Origin: Thiopontia sp013349825
GTDB taxonomy: Bacteria > Pseudomonadota > Gammaproteobacteria > GCF-002020875
DNA length: 64,000 bases
Direction of reading: 5' to 3'
Assembly: GCA_963981015.1 (NCBI GenBank)
Contig: CAXCCG010000004.1
Span: 3,288-67,287, forward strand
A program made the position numbers and the translations under genes. Below, one piece after another: positions 17,654 through 26,292 of this stretch. The first letter of the stretch is position 1; each line of letters starts with the position of its first letter. The notes below the pieces were generated by a model, which was given only the letters and a program-made list of their open reading frames with translations, searched no databases and had not been told where the DNA came from.

Positions 17654-17824
17654 ATGATTCAATCAGTACCTCAGCAACAGGGTGTAAGCGAGCAGTCTTC
17701 AGCGTTAAAACAGCTACAAGCAGACCTTTACGGTGCAGCCATTCCTGTGATCGGAGCGCTCTCTTTGTCAGCGCTCTTTTGTTGGATTGTCGCTTCGATG
17801 GTTGAGTTTATGGTCTCTGTCTGA
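17654..17824 (+). CDS. Small membrane protein, unknown, possibly iron regulated
   Basis: 56 residues: a polar N-terminal half (QQQGVSEQSSALKQLQADL) and one membrane helix (IPVIGALSLSALFCWIVASMV). ATG at 17654 is preceded by GGAG at 17644-17647; GTG 17639 and ATG 17642 are in the same frame. A Fur-box-like palindrome is immediately upstream, which points to iron-responsive expression. I recognise no family; it does not look like HemP or FeoC. Confidence 0.5.
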   Translation: MIQSVPQQQGVSEQSSALKQLQADLYGAAIPVIGALSLSALFCWIVASMVEFMVSV

Positions 17825-17857
17825 GCCTCTTACAGCGCACTCTATCTATCGGATAAG

Positions 17858-18682
17858 CTATTGACTCACACTCATGCTGGGTGGAAGTGCAGGGGCCGGA
17901 TCCTCTTGAGTGTTCTCGCTTCCTATGCCGCTATAGTTCAGGTCATAAACCCGCTGTGAGTCGGCGGCCAGATCCTCCATTCCCATCTTGTTATAGACCT
18001 CAACCAACAACAACAGAGCCTCTTGTACTGCAGGTGTTTTCTGGAAATTTTTGATCACATAATTTGCCCTTTTTGAGGCGGCAACATAGGCATCACGCCC
18101 TAGGTAGAAGCGGGCCACATGAATCTCATGTTCTGCAAGTTTATTACGGGTGAAGAGCATCCGTTTGCGGGCATCCTGACTATATTTACTCTCCGGGAAC
18201 CGTTCTACCAGTTTGGAGAAATAGTGGAACGCCTCACGCAGAGATTTGGGGTCGCGCATGCCGGGGTCCGTTGGAACATATTTGTCCAACATGGATTGAC
18301 CACTATTATAGTTGACCAGTCCACGCATGTAGTAGACGTAATCTACATTGGGATGACGAGGGTGTTGTTTGATAAAGCGGTCCGCAGCAGCGATGGCAGA
18401 CTCTGGCTCATCCCACTTATAGTAGGTATAGATAATCTCAATTTGGGCCTGTAGTGCATGTTTATCGTAGGGGAAACGTGACTGTAGTTTTTCGAAATGG
18501 TCGATTGCTTTTTCATAGTCTCCGCTCTGCATCGCCTCATGACCCTCAAAGTAGAAGCGATTTGCTGACCAATCCTTGGTGACATCAATTTGGTCAGGGA
18601 GTAGTGAGCAACCCGATAAAGTGGAGGCGATGATGGAAACCAGAAGGAGGATAGTGGAGAATGGGCGTTGTATGTGGGTCAT
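17858..18682 (-). CDS. bamD: Outer membrane assembly lipoprotein BamD
   Basis: 274 residues. A signal peptide ends in the lipobox LSGC, followed by five TPR-like repeats (for example YEKAIDHFEKLQSRFPYDKHALQAQ). BamD is the essential lipoprotein of the BAM complex that folds outer-membrane beta-barrels; it is anchored to the inner leaflet of the outer membrane. Divergent from rluD, the normal gammaproteobacterial order (bamD / rluD-pgeF). Confidence 0.95.
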   Translation of the reverse strand: MTHIQRPFSTILLLVSIIASTLSGCSLLPDQIDVTKDWSANRFYFEGHEAMQSGDYEKAIDHFEKLQSRFPYDKHALQAQIEIIYTYYKWDEPESAIAAADRFIKQHPRHPNVDYVYYMRGLVNYNSGQSMLDKYVPTDPGMRDPKSLREAFHYFSKLVERFPESKYSQDARKRMLFTRNKLAEHEIHVARFYLGRDAYVAASKRANYVIKNFQKTPAVQEALLLLVEVYNKMGMEDLAADSQRVYDLNYSGIGSENTQEDPAPALPPSMSVSQ

Positions 18683-18790
18683 TGTATTACCGCAGAGTTA
18701 AAGGCAGGTTTGTTCAGTATTGTATGGTGCTGCTCAGTGACATCACAAATCTTGTAGTGGATTAGAGAATAGAAGGGTAGCGAAAAGAGT

Positions 18791-19774
18791 ATGGTACTGC
18801 AACTGGCTGAAAATGGTGAAAAAGAGCGTAGTGAAATACAAATTCCGCAAGAGTTGTCTGGAAAACGCTTTGACGTTGCGCTAGCGACACTCTATCCGGA
18901 GTATTCCAGAAGCAGGCTTCAGTCCTGGATCAAGTCCGGGGATGCACTTATTGAAGGTGAAAAGCGTCGCCCCCGAGACCCTGTTACAACCGGAGAGCAC
19001 GTCACACTGCAGGCTGCGCAGCAGGAGGTGGTGCAGTGGGGCGCAGAAAATATTCCGCTTGAGATCCTTTATGAAGATGAATCCATCCTCTTTATCAATA
19101 AACCTGCCGGAATGGTAGTCCACCCTGCAGTGGGTAACTGGAGCGGTACCTTGGTCAATGGCTTGCTGCATCATGCCCCCCACCTTGCAGAGGTACCCAG
19201 AGCAGGGATTGTGCATCGGCTGGATAAAGATACCAGTGGGGTGCTTGTGGTTGCTAAGACACTGGAGGCGCACGCACATCTGGTGAGGCAGCTTCAGGAC
19301 CGTGCAATGAAGCGGGAGTATCAGGCTATCTGTAAGGGGGTGATGACGGCTGGAGGCACCGTAGATGCTGCGATTGGTCGCCACCGGGTTGATCGTAAAA
19401 AGATGGCCGTCACGGAGAGTGGCAAGCCGGCGGTCACCCACTATCGGGTGATTGAGAAATTCCGGGCGCACACCTGGGTTCGTCTCACCCTGGAGACGGG
19501 AAGAACTCACCAGATCCGCGTCCATATGGAGCATGTCCGTTTTGCCCTGCTCGGCGACCCCGTCTATGGGCATCGTCTGCAGATTCCGGCAAAGAGTTCT
19601 CCAGAGTTAATTGATGCCTTGCGCAATTTTAAACGACAGGCACTGCATGCAGCGCGACTGGGGTTAGAGCATCCCAAAACAGGTGAATGGGTAGAGTTTG
19701 AGGCTGAAATTCCACAAGATATGGTTGAGATGGTTGAGTTATTACGGTTAGATCGTGAGGCTCAACTCAGGTGA
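18791..19774 (+). CDS. rluD: 23S rRNA pseudouridine(1911/1915/1917) synthase RluD
   Basis: 327 residues with an N-terminal S4 domain (GKRFDVALATLYPEYSRSRL) and the RluA-type catalytic motif HRLDKDTSGVLVVAK, in which the Asp is the nucleophile. Motif GRTHQIRVHM is also present. It modifies helix 69 of 23S rRNA. Its stop overlaps the GTG start of pgeF by four bases. Confidence 0.94.
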   Translation: MVLQLAENGEKERSEIQIPQELSGKRFDVALATLYPEYSRSRLQSWIKSGDALIEGEKRRPRDPVTTGEHVTLQAAQQEVVQWGAENIPLEILYEDESILFINKPAGMVVHPAVGNWSGTLVNGLLHHAPHLAEVPRAGIVHRLDKDTSGVLVVAKTLEAHAHLVRQLQDRAMKREYQAICKGVMTAGGTVDAAIGRHRVDRKKMAVTESGKPAVTHYRVIEKFRAHTWVRLTLETGRTHQIRVHMEHVRFALLGDPVYGHRLQIPAKSSPELIDALRNFKRQALHAARLGLEHPKTGEWVEFEAEIPQDMVEMVELLRLDREAQLR

Positions 19775-20529
19775 TTTCCGGTTTTACTCCGGAGTGGCCC
19801 GTGCCCGGTCATGTAAAAAGCTGGGTCACCACACGGTCAGGTGGTGTGAGTCAGCCACCCTATGATCAACTCAATCTGGCAACTCATGTTGGTGACGTGG
19901 TTGAGAGGGTGGACAAAAATAGAGCGCAACTCGAGCAGCAGCTCTCGCTTCCACAACAGCCACAGTGGCTTGAGCAGGTACACAGCTGTGAAGTTGCAAC
20001 GCTCCCGGCCCCGGCTACCCACCAGACCATACCTATAGCCGATGGCAGCTGGACTGACCAAAGTGGTGTGGTGTGTGGAGTATTAACTGCAGATTGCCTG
20101 CCGGTCCTGTTGAGTAATCAACAAGGAAGTGCAGTTGCGGCACTCCATGCCGGATGGCGTGGTCTGGCAGACGGTATACTTCAGCGGGGGGTTGCGCGTT
20201 TTATGGAGCCAGCCGATCAGTTATTGGCCTGGATCGGGCCGGGCATTGGACAATCTTCTTACGAGGTGGGAGGCGAGGTGCGGGAGACCTTCTGCAGTCG
20301 CTACCCTGGAGCAGAGAGAAACTTTATCCCATCACAGTCAGGGCGTTGGCTCGCCTCGATGGAGGGTTTAGCGAGAGACCAACTGCAGCAACTTAAACTG
20401 AATGGTGTGCATGGTGGTGGAAGAGACACCTATGCAGAGGAAGATTTTTTTTCCTATCGAAGGTCGGGGGTAACAGGAAGATTTGCTACACTGATCTGGA
20501 TTGAAGCAGAGCAGAAAGGTACTCAATGA
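19771..20529 (+). CDS. pgeF: Purine nucleoside phosphorylase / laccase-domain protein (YfiH)
   Basis: 252 residues of the multicopper-polyphenol-oxidase-like family, with the metal-site segments VLTADCLPVLL and AALHAGWRGLADGI. YfiH proteins were reported to correct misincorporation of L-serine in peptidoglycan and related enzymes act on nucleosides; either role is possible. Coupled to rluD by a GTGA overlap. Confidence 0.9.
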   Translation: MISGFTPEWPVPGHVKSWVTTRSGGVSQPPYDQLNLATHVGDVVERVDKNRAQLEQQLSLPQQPQWLEQVHSCEVATLPAPATHQTIPIADGSWTDQSGVVCGVLTADCLPVLLSNQQGSAVAALHAGWRGLADGILQRGVARFMEPADQLLAWIGPGIGQSSYEVGGEVRETFCSRYPGAERNFIPSQSGRWLASMEGLARDQLQQLKLNGVHGGGRDTYAEEDFFSYRRSGVTGRFATLIWIEAEQKGTQ

Positions 20530-20539
20530 GGAGTAAAAA

Positions 20540-21058
20540 ATGAAAAAGTGGTACATGATGTCACTGGTTGGAAAGGACCAGTCAGGAATTGTGGCACAGG
20601 TGAGTGCGGCACTGTTTGAGGCGGGTGGTGCATTGGGGGAGACCTCAATGATGCGCTTGGGATGTAACTTTACCATTATGATGATGGTTGAGATGGAGGG
20701 GAGTGCCGACCAACTCGGAGTCGTGGTTGGGCCGGTGGCAGAGAAGCTCGGTCTCCACCTGCATATTGATGAGATTGATCCAGGTCTGCATCAACACCAG
20801 ATTCCTGATCTGCGTGTTGTGGTTCATGGTGCAGATCGCCCTGGAATTGTGGCACAGGTCAGCGGTGCGCTGGCAGATTCGGGTTTTGATGTGACTGATC
20901 TGGATTCACAAGTGGGAGGCTCTGAGGCGGCACCGATCTATATCCTGTTGATTGAAGGGGTCGCCAATAGTGGTATTGAGACCATTCATCAGGCACTGGA
21001 ACCCCTCTCTACAACAGTGGATTTCCGTGTTGAAGAGATTGAAACACTCATTGGATAG
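20540..21058 (+). CDS. gcvR: GcvR-type two-ACT-domain regulator
   Basis: 172 residues made of two ACT domains (about 4-85 and 90-170), each starting with a GxDxxGIVAQVSxAL helix. This is the layout of GcvR, which binds glycine and restrains GcvA in control of glycine cleavage. An AGGAGT ribosome site lies just before the ATG. No gcvA or gcv operon is in the window. Confidence 0.85.
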   Translation: MKKWYMMSLVGKDQSGIVAQVSAALFEAGGALGETSMMRLGCNFTIMMMVEMEGSADQLGVVVGPVAEKLGLHLHIDEIDPGLHQHQIPDLRVVVHGADRPGIVAQVSGALADSGFDVTDLDSQVGGSEAAPIYILLIEGVANSGIETIHQALEPLSTTVDFRVEEIETLIG

Positions 21059-21073
21059 GATTGTTCACAGTCT

Positions 21074-21580
21074 ATGAAGATATTGACCTATCCTGACGCA
21101 GGCCTGAAACAGGACTGTGCGACAGTGACGAAATTTGATGAGCCGTTGCGACAGTTTGTGACCGAACTGGAGACCTTTATGCGCTCTCAGCCGGGTGGGA
21201 TAGGCATAGCTGCTCCACAGGTAGGAGAGGCGATACGACTCTGTATTGTTGATTTAACGGGTATGACCCGGGGTAAAAAGAGACAGTCGGTACCGAATCA
21301 GGGAAGGATGGTGCTGATCAACCCGGAGATTACCGAGTGGGAAGGGTTTGAGCTGGGACGTGAAGGGTGCATGTCGGTACCTGACTATACCGGAAATGTG
21401 ATCCGGGCTACCCGTATCACCTTTACTGCGGAGGATGAGTGGGGGGAGCGGCACGAATACGAGAGTGAAGGGTTCGAGGCAAGGGCAATCCAGCATGAAG
21501 TGGACCATTTGGATGGGCTGCTCTTTCTCGATCGGCTGGTCAGCCGTCGTAGCGACCTGTTTCAACGCAAAAAAAGATGA
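21074..21580 (+). CDS. def: Peptide deformylase
   Basis: 168 residues with the three deformylase motifs: GIGIAAPQVG, EGCMSVP and QHEVDHLDG. Cys in motif 2 and the two His of motif 3 bind the catalytic iron; the Glu is catalytic. It removes the N-formyl group from new proteins. There is no fmt downstream, so it may be a second deformylase of the genome. Confidence 0.93.
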   Translation: MKILTYPDAGLKQDCATVTKFDEPLRQFVTELETFMRSQPGGIGIAAPQVGEAIRLCIVDLTGMTRGKKRQSVPNQGRMVLINPEITEWEGFELGREGCMSVPDYTGNVIRATRITFTAEDEWGERHEYESEGFEARAIQHEVDHLDGLLFLDRLVSRRSDLFQRKKR

Positions 21581-21894
21581 GTTTTTCTTCCTCAATTTGA
21601 CAGATTTTCAGGATGGCAACAAAGGGTGGTCCGCTGTGCTCAACGGGGTGGAGATTAAGAAAGCGCCCGGTTGGCCTTCACGAGGAGGAGGGAGGAAGAC
21701 CAACCGGACTACACCCCTAAGGATGTGTTCAACATTATAATTGAATGATGATTAATATGCAACAAAAAATTGACTAATATCATATATTGGCCGATTGTTT
21801 GCGCGTATTTTTGGCTCCTGAGAGATCTATTTTAGAGAACTATTTTTTGATCCAAGACATATTGGTTTTCATCGTTACTCGGTAGAATTTCCAC
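21581..21894. other. Intergenic stretch with one inverted repeat
   Basis: 314 bases without a convincing gene. The one clear structure is a 13-bp inverted repeat with one mismatch (21667-21679 with 21695-21707, arms CCGGTTGG.../...CCAACCGG) around a purine-rich loop containing GAGGAGGAGGG. There is no T-run after it, so it is not a normal terminator. The rest is AT-rich leader of the hemerythrin gene. Confidence 0.5.
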
Positions 21895-22320
21895 ATGAGT
21901 AATCAAAACATAGTTTTACGTACCATTGAGTGGAGTGAGAAGTTCTCAGTAGGTCATCCTGTTATGGATGAGCATCACAAAACTTTGCTGGAGTACATCA
22001 ATCAACTGATTGAAATCGTGCAGAGCGATATTCATGAAGAACAGGTACGCTGGCTGATACATTTACCAAAATTTCAGATCTACGCAGATCGTCATTTTAC
22101 AGTGGAAGAGAGACTGCTTTCAAAGGTAAATTTCCCAAATTTGGATGAACAGATTCAACAGCATGGCAACTTCTCTGACCGGATTTCAAGATTGATTGCT
22201 CAAGGGGGGCTGGCTGGAGACCCCTGCCACTTTGCGGAGAGTATGATGCATTGGTGGACGGACCATGTTCTGGTTCACGATATGGCATACAAACAATATA
22301 TGGTTCAACTCCAAGAGTAG
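21895..22320 (+). CDS. Bacteriohemerythrin
   Basis: 141 residues with a complete set of di-iron ligands: H in WSEKFSVGHPVMDEHHKTL, HFTVEE in helix 2, H in QQHGNF and WWTDHVLVHDMAYK at the end. Single-domain hemerythrins bind oxygen reversibly and serve as oxygen stores or delivery proteins for microaerobic respiration; NO binding is also reported. A second copy lies at 62312-62713. A MITE begins 31 bases after its stop. Confidence 0.9.
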   Translation: MSNQNIVLRTIEWSEKFSVGHPVMDEHHKTLLEYINQLIEIVQSDIHEEQVRWLIHLPKFQIYADRHFTVEERLLSKVNFPNLDEQIQQHGNFSDRISRLIAQGGLAGDPCHFAESMMHWWTDHVLVHDMAYKQYMVQLQE

Positions 22321-22351
22321 CAGACGGCTACCCCAAACTAAAAACTGTTAA

Positions 22352-22614
22352 GGAACCTCTGAACAAGTCTGGGTAATTTGAATTACGTCCATAGTGTTCA
22401 AGATCAAGGCGCACCCCAGGGTGTCTCTCTCGACGTAATACGTCTCACCTTGAAAGATCGCAGCCAATACCCCAGGGCACCTTCTCTTGCGCAAGCGCAA
22501 TTCACCTTGTAGCGGGCTATTAGCAAGGTTTTCAACCGAGGAACGAGGTCGAGCAACGAAGATATTGAGCGCTATGGGCGTTAGGCATTTACACATGACT
22601 TATTCAGGGGTTCC
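22352..22614. mobile_element. IS5-like MITE, copy A
   Basis: 263 bp with terminal inverted repeats (GGAACCTCTGAACAAGTC at the left, GACTTATTCAGGGGTTCC at the right) and 4-bp target duplication TTAA (22348-22351, 22615-22618). No transposase is encoded. The longest of the four copies, with about 80 extra internal bases. The remaining gap up to 22688 shows nothing else. Confidence 0.8.
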
Positions 22615-22688
22615 TTAACACTCAGGCCTGCTCATTGTGTTAACAGTGTGTGTTCAAATCGTGTAAGAGGGGCAGTGGTGCAGGGCGT

Positions 22689-23285
22689 TTATCCCATCCA
22701 GCGTTTGCGAATCCAGTAATCTACACTGACCAGGCGACCAGCACCGAGAGCAAACAGTGCCAGCAGCATGATCAGATAAGTGGCGGCCCACTCAGCGCCA
22801 TTGTTGGAGATTACGAAGTTACCACTGGCGGTGAGCCACTCATAATTGCCATGCTCTTGCAGGATTGAGCGTGCAGCCTCCAGGCGCTCGCCAGCTTCTG
22901 TAATATCTGCAGGAGGGAAAGGGCTCATTTTATCGGCAACAGCCTGCCAGCCATGTTCCAGATGGACAGAGAGGATGGCAACTGCCATGGTGGCCATCAG
23001 TGGTATGGAGATCCAGCGTACACCAAAGCCAAACAGCAACATCACGGCTCCAACAACCTCGGAGGCTGTGGCCAGAAAGGCCATTAACCAGGGAAAGGGT
23101 AGTCCCAGTCCCCATTCGCTATTACCGAACCACTGCACAATATCTTCAAATCCATTGAGTTTATTGGTGCCGGCGATCCAGAATACCGGTGCCAGGTAGA
23201 GCCTGAGTGCAAGTGGTGCGAGAAAGTCGAGGTTGCTGCGACTTCGGTCGAGCAGGTTTTGTAGTGAGGTGAGTAATTGTGTCAT
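22689..23285 (-). CDS. DoxX family membrane protein (BufD-like)
   Basis: 198 residues with four membrane helices typical of DoxX (LALRLYLAPVFWIAGTNKL, LMAFLATASEVVGAVMLLFGFG, IPLMATMAVAILSVH, YLIMLLALFALGAG). It is the last gene of a four-gene operon whose order (Cys-rich peptide, DUF692, DUF2063, DoxX) matches bufferin loci, where the DoxX protein is called BufD. Its function there is uncertain; a membrane redox role is plausible. Confidence 0.82.
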   Translation of the reverse strand: MTQLLTSLQNLLDRSRSNLDFLAPLALRLYLAPVFWIAGTNKLNGFEDIVQWFGNSEWGLGLPFPWLMAFLATASEVVGAVMLLFGFGVRWISIPLMATMAVAILSVHLEHGWQAVADKMSPFPPADITEAGERLEAARSILQEHGNYEWLTASGNFVISNNGAEWAATYLIMLLALFALGAGRLVSVDYWIRKRWMG

Positions 23286-23302
23286 GAGGTGACTCTTGAT
23301 CT

Positions 23303-24088
23303 CTATTGTGTAGTCTTATAGCCGAGTAATATGCCCCGGCTCAGTAAATTATTGAGCATCTGTGCGCCCTGTTGTAGCAGGGTTTCATTCAGCTCCAGGC
23401 CAGATTCCTGGGCAATGGTGTCCATGGCCTGTTGTCCGCTGATGTTCGTTTCTGTATGAATCAGTTCCAGTAGTCGTGATACAAATGGAGAGGACTCCAT
23501 AAAGTGGATTTCACCATCACGGTCGCGGTAGACCACTAGGAAATGGGGCTGTGGAGAGGGGGCAAGCGGGATTTGATCCACTGCAATGGTGTGTACGGGG
23601 AAGCTGTACTGTAGTGACCGTACCAGTGGAGAGAGAACAGGGACCCCTTGTAGAGGGTCTAAACGTCTGTTTCCATACTCCCAGTCAGGCTCATCAGTAG
23701 AGATACTAAGCTCCAGTTCGACCCACTCATAGTGAGCAAGCTCCAACAGAAAAACAGGATCTTCAGGGTTTGAATGGCTACGATTCTGTAGAAACTCTAG
23801 GAACTCCATAGGAATTTCAGCGAAGTAGGGGGTGGTGCAGCGGTAGTCACGGATAAATTCAGCAACCAGACTGTTCCAGGCCGAGTCACTGTAGAGAGTA
23901 CGGAGGACAGGAAACCCTGTGGAGAGGAAATCCTCGATGTTATTGTAAAAAAGCTCTTGATAGACACCCATTCTGCGACGTTCAACACCTTGTGGTAGCT
24001 CTGCTCCGTTCAGTCCACGAATATTGGCAGCAAACTGCTGCTGTAATTTTTGTGTCGGATTCAACATCGGGTTCTCTTCAGGCTGCAT
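23303..24088 (-). CDS. DUF2063 partner protein of the MNIO enzyme (BufC-like)
   Basis: 261 residues. The N-terminal half is the DUF2063 putative DNA-binding-like domain (QQQFAANIRG...RRRMGVYQELFYNNIEDFLSTGFPVLR). In RiPP loci this protein is thought to deliver the precursor to the DUF692 enzyme. ATG at 24088 is chosen because AAGGAG lies just upstream. It overlaps the DUF692 gene by 11 bases. Confidence 0.82.
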   Translation of the reverse strand: MQPEENPMLNPTQKLQQQFAANIRGLNGAELPQGVERRRMGVYQELFYNNIEDFLSTGFPVLRTLYSDSAWNSLVAEFIRDYRCTTPYFAEIPMEFLEFLQNRSHSNPEDPVFLLELAHYEWVELELSISTDEPDWEYGNRRLDPLQGVPVLSPLVRSLQYSFPVHTIAVDQIPLAPSPQPHFLVVYRDRDGEIHFMESSPFVSRLLELIHTETNISGQQAMDTIAQESGLELNETLLQQGAQMLNNLLSRGILLGYKTTQ

Positions 24089-24941
24089 GGTGCTCCTTTG
24101 CTGAGTTGTTAACAGCAGCCAAATCTTGATAGTGGTGAATTTGATTGATCTCCTCCAAAAGGGTCTCCATTGGGGGAATATTGAAGTCACGCTCCAGTAA
24201 TGTGGGGACCTTGCCGTAGAGCTGGTAGGCTTGCTGTAACAGCTGCCAGACTGGGTCCCCGATGTCTGCACCATGGGTATCAATAATGAGGTCAGGGGCC
24301 TCATGGTAGTGACCGGCTACATGGAGATAGCGGATGCGGTCTCCTGCTATCGCATTCAGGTACTCGGTAGCATCATATTGATGGTTGACACTGTTGACGT
24401 AGATATTGTTAATATCCAGTAATAGCTCACAACCAGACTCTTCCAGTACAGCATTGACGAATTCGATTTCACTCATTTCACTGCCAGCGGCAGCATAGTA
24501 GGAGATATTTTCTGCAACAAATGGACGTTGTAAGATATCTTCAATCTGTTGGATGCGGTTGACCACATGGTGGACCGCCTCTTCAGTGAAAGGGATTGGC
24601 ATCAAGTCATAGAGATGCCCATCATCACCACAGTAGCTGAGATGTTCGCTGTAGATCTCTACTTCGTAGCGATCAAGGAAAATGCGCAACTGTTTGAGAA
24701 AGTCGGTATCCAGCGGGGTGTAGCCACCCAGGTTGAGTGAGAGCCCATGACAGATCAGAGGGACCTCGGCCACGGCCTGTTCAAGTGTTTTGATCAGCTT
24801 GCCGCCGATACCCATCCAGTTCTCTGGTGCAACCTCCATAAAGTTGATTGCATCGGGCACACCCTGACTCAGGGCTCCTGCCATGGAGCGCCTGAGTCCG
24901 AGTCCGACACCAGAAATGGTGCGGTTTTCTGGTATCAACAT
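24078..24941 (-). CDS. DUF692 multinuclear non-heme iron oxidase (BufB-like)
   Basis: 287 residues, TIM-barrel MNIO family. Conserved metal-ligand segments are visible: EVAPENW, ICHGLSLNLGG, YSEHLSYCG, FVAENISYY, LLDINNIYVNSVNH, HVAGHYHE and DTHGADIGDPVW. MNIO enzymes oxidise cysteines of ribosomally made peptides, giving for example thiooxazole or oxazolone groups. The Cys-rich precursor is encoded just upstream with a three-base gap, which makes it the likely substrate. Confidence 0.9.
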   Translation of the reverse strand: MLIPENRTISGVGLGLRRSMAGALSQGVPDAINFMEVAPENWMGIGGKLIKTLEQAVAEVPLICHGLSLNLGGYTPLDTDFLKQLRIFLDRYEVEIYSEHLSYCGDDGHLYDLMPIPFTEEAVHHVVNRIQQIEDILQRPFVAENISYYAAAGSEMSEIEFVNAVLEESGCELLLDINNIYVNSVNHQYDATEYLNAIAGDRIRYLHVAGHYHEAPDLIIDTHGADIGDPVWQLLQQAYQLYGKVPTLLERDFNIPPMETLLEEINQIHHYQDLAAVNNSAKEHHAA

Positions 24942-24944
24942 GGG

Positions 24945-25298
24945 TTAGGCCTTACCACCACACTTCCCTTCACCACACTTCCCTTCTTTACTCTTGGGAG
25001 CAGGCTTGGAACCACCGCATTTACCTTCACCACATTTTGCCTCTTTGGTTTTGGCTCCACCGCAGCTGCCTTCACTGTTCTTGGAACCACCACAGCTACC
25101 CTCTTTGCTCTTGGAGCCACCACATTTGCCTTCACCACTTTTAGAGCCACCGCACTTACCTTCCATGCCGGCAATCTGATAACCGCCAGGCAGTTCAGTC
25201 AGGCCGAACGGGTTGGTGGCGGCCTCAACAGTGATGGCTGAAGAGAGGCTCAGTGCAATACCGGTTGCAATAGCAATGGAAGTTTTTCTGTTTTTCAT
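24945..25298 (-). CDS. Bufferin-type Cys-rich RiPP precursor
   Basis: 117 residues. An N-terminal signal peptide (RKTSIAIATGIALSLSSAITVEAA) is followed by eight cysteines, seven in EG(K/S)CG motifs and one in EAKCG, spaced by Gly/Ser/Lys linkers. The EGKCG motif is the modification core of bufferins, secreted copper-binding peptides whose cysteines are modified by BufBC. It heads the operon bufA-B-C-D on the reverse strand. Eight cysteines is a repeat-expanded form; the family assignment is firm, the metal bound is inferred. Confidence 0.85.
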   Translation of the reverse strand: MKNRKTSIAIATGIALSLSSAITVEAATNPFGLTELPGGYQIAGMEGKCGGSKSGEGKCGGSKSKEGSCGGSKNSEGSCGGAKTKEAKCGEGKCGGSKPAPKSKEGKCGEGKCGGKA

Positions 25299-25446
25299 CT
25301 TTCTTTGACTCCGTAATTTCGTTATTCATAGTGTTTTGATAGAAATCTTTGAGTAGATCACACGCTATCTTTGATCTCTCAGGAGACAATACGGGGTCAG
25401 GAGTTAGATAGATTCAATTTTTTGACAAAAGTTATTTTTCTGCGCA

Positions 25447-26292
25447 TTAATGGCCTTTAACCGTAAGTCGCATTGAGAGGTCAATGGCATGGATATGTTT
25501 GGTCAGCGCACCAATTGAGATGAAATCGACACCGGTATTGGCAATAGGATCAATCTGTTGTTGAGAAACGTTACCAGAGACCTCCAGTTTGGCACGCTGC
25601 TGGTTGAGTGCAACAGCCTGCTCCATTTCTGAAATGGAGAAGTTATCCAGCATAATGATATCGCTGCCCGCATTGATTGCCTGCTGCAGTTCATCAAGAG
25701 ACTCTACCTCAATCTCCACCGTTTTACCGCTAGTCTGTTTCCTTGCCGCGTTGATTGCAGCTTCAATCGATCCACAAGCAGCAATATGGTTCTCCTTGAT
25801 CAAAAATGCATCATAGAGGCCCAGCCGGTGATTTTGTCCTCCACCACAGCGTACCGCATATTTTTGGGCCTCACGCAGCCCAGGAACAGTCTTGCGTGTA
25901 TCAAGGATACGGGTGGTGCTCCCCTCAAGCTGCCTGATGTAGTGGCGGGTAGTGGTGGCAGTAGCAGAGAGGGTTTGTAGAAAATTCATTGCCGTGCGTT
26001 CCGCAGTAAGCAGTGTACGGGTATCTCCCTCAAGGGTCACCAGGGTCTCATTAGCCGCAGCCTCATCACCATCATTTAACTTCCAGTTTAAGATGATCTC
26101 AGGGTTGAGTTGGTGAAAGCAGGCGTTGAACCATGCCTGACCACACAGCACCATCGGTTCCCGAGTGATGAGGGTAGCGGCTGAATGCTGTGATGCCGGA
26201 ATCAGCTGTGCGGTGATATCACCTTCGCCAATATCCTCTTGCAAAGCCAGGGCAACACTGTGTTCTAATGAAGCGTTACTCAGGTTCATCAA
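25447..26292 (-). CDS. nadC: Quinolinate phosphoribosyltransferase
   Basis: 281 residues with the family segments ERTAMNFLQ, ILDTRKTVPGLREAQKYAV, CGGGQNHRLGLYDAFLIKENH and ISIGALTKH. It converts quinolinate and PRPP to nicotinate mononucleotide in NAD synthesis. It overlaps the upstream pilus ATPase gene by 17 bases, so the two are probably cotranscribed. Confidence 0.95.
   Translation of the reverse strand: MMNLSNASLEHSVALALQEDIGEGDITAQLIPASQHSAATLITREPMVLCGQAWFNACFHQLNPEIILNWKLNDGDEAAANETLVTLEGDTRTLLTAERTAMNFLQTLSATATTTRHYIRQLEGSTTRILDTRKTVPGLREAQKYAVRCGGGQNHRLGLYDAFLIKENHIAACGSIEAAINAARKQTSGKTVEIEVESLDELQQAINAGSDIIMLDNFSISEMEQAVALNQQRAKLEVSGNVSQQQIDPIANTGVDFISIGALTKHIHAIDLSMRLTVKGH

Noticed and set aside
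21435..21740. Forward open frame after def
   Set aside because: Overlaps def in another frame and gives no recognisable protein.
22352..22614. Degraded IS with transposase
   Set aside because: No transposase motif in any frame; size and ends fit a non-autonomous MITE.
24747..25241. Long forward-strand open frame over the bufferin operon
   Set aside because: Low-complexity mirror of the Cys-rich precursor and the DUF692 gene; no ribosome site.
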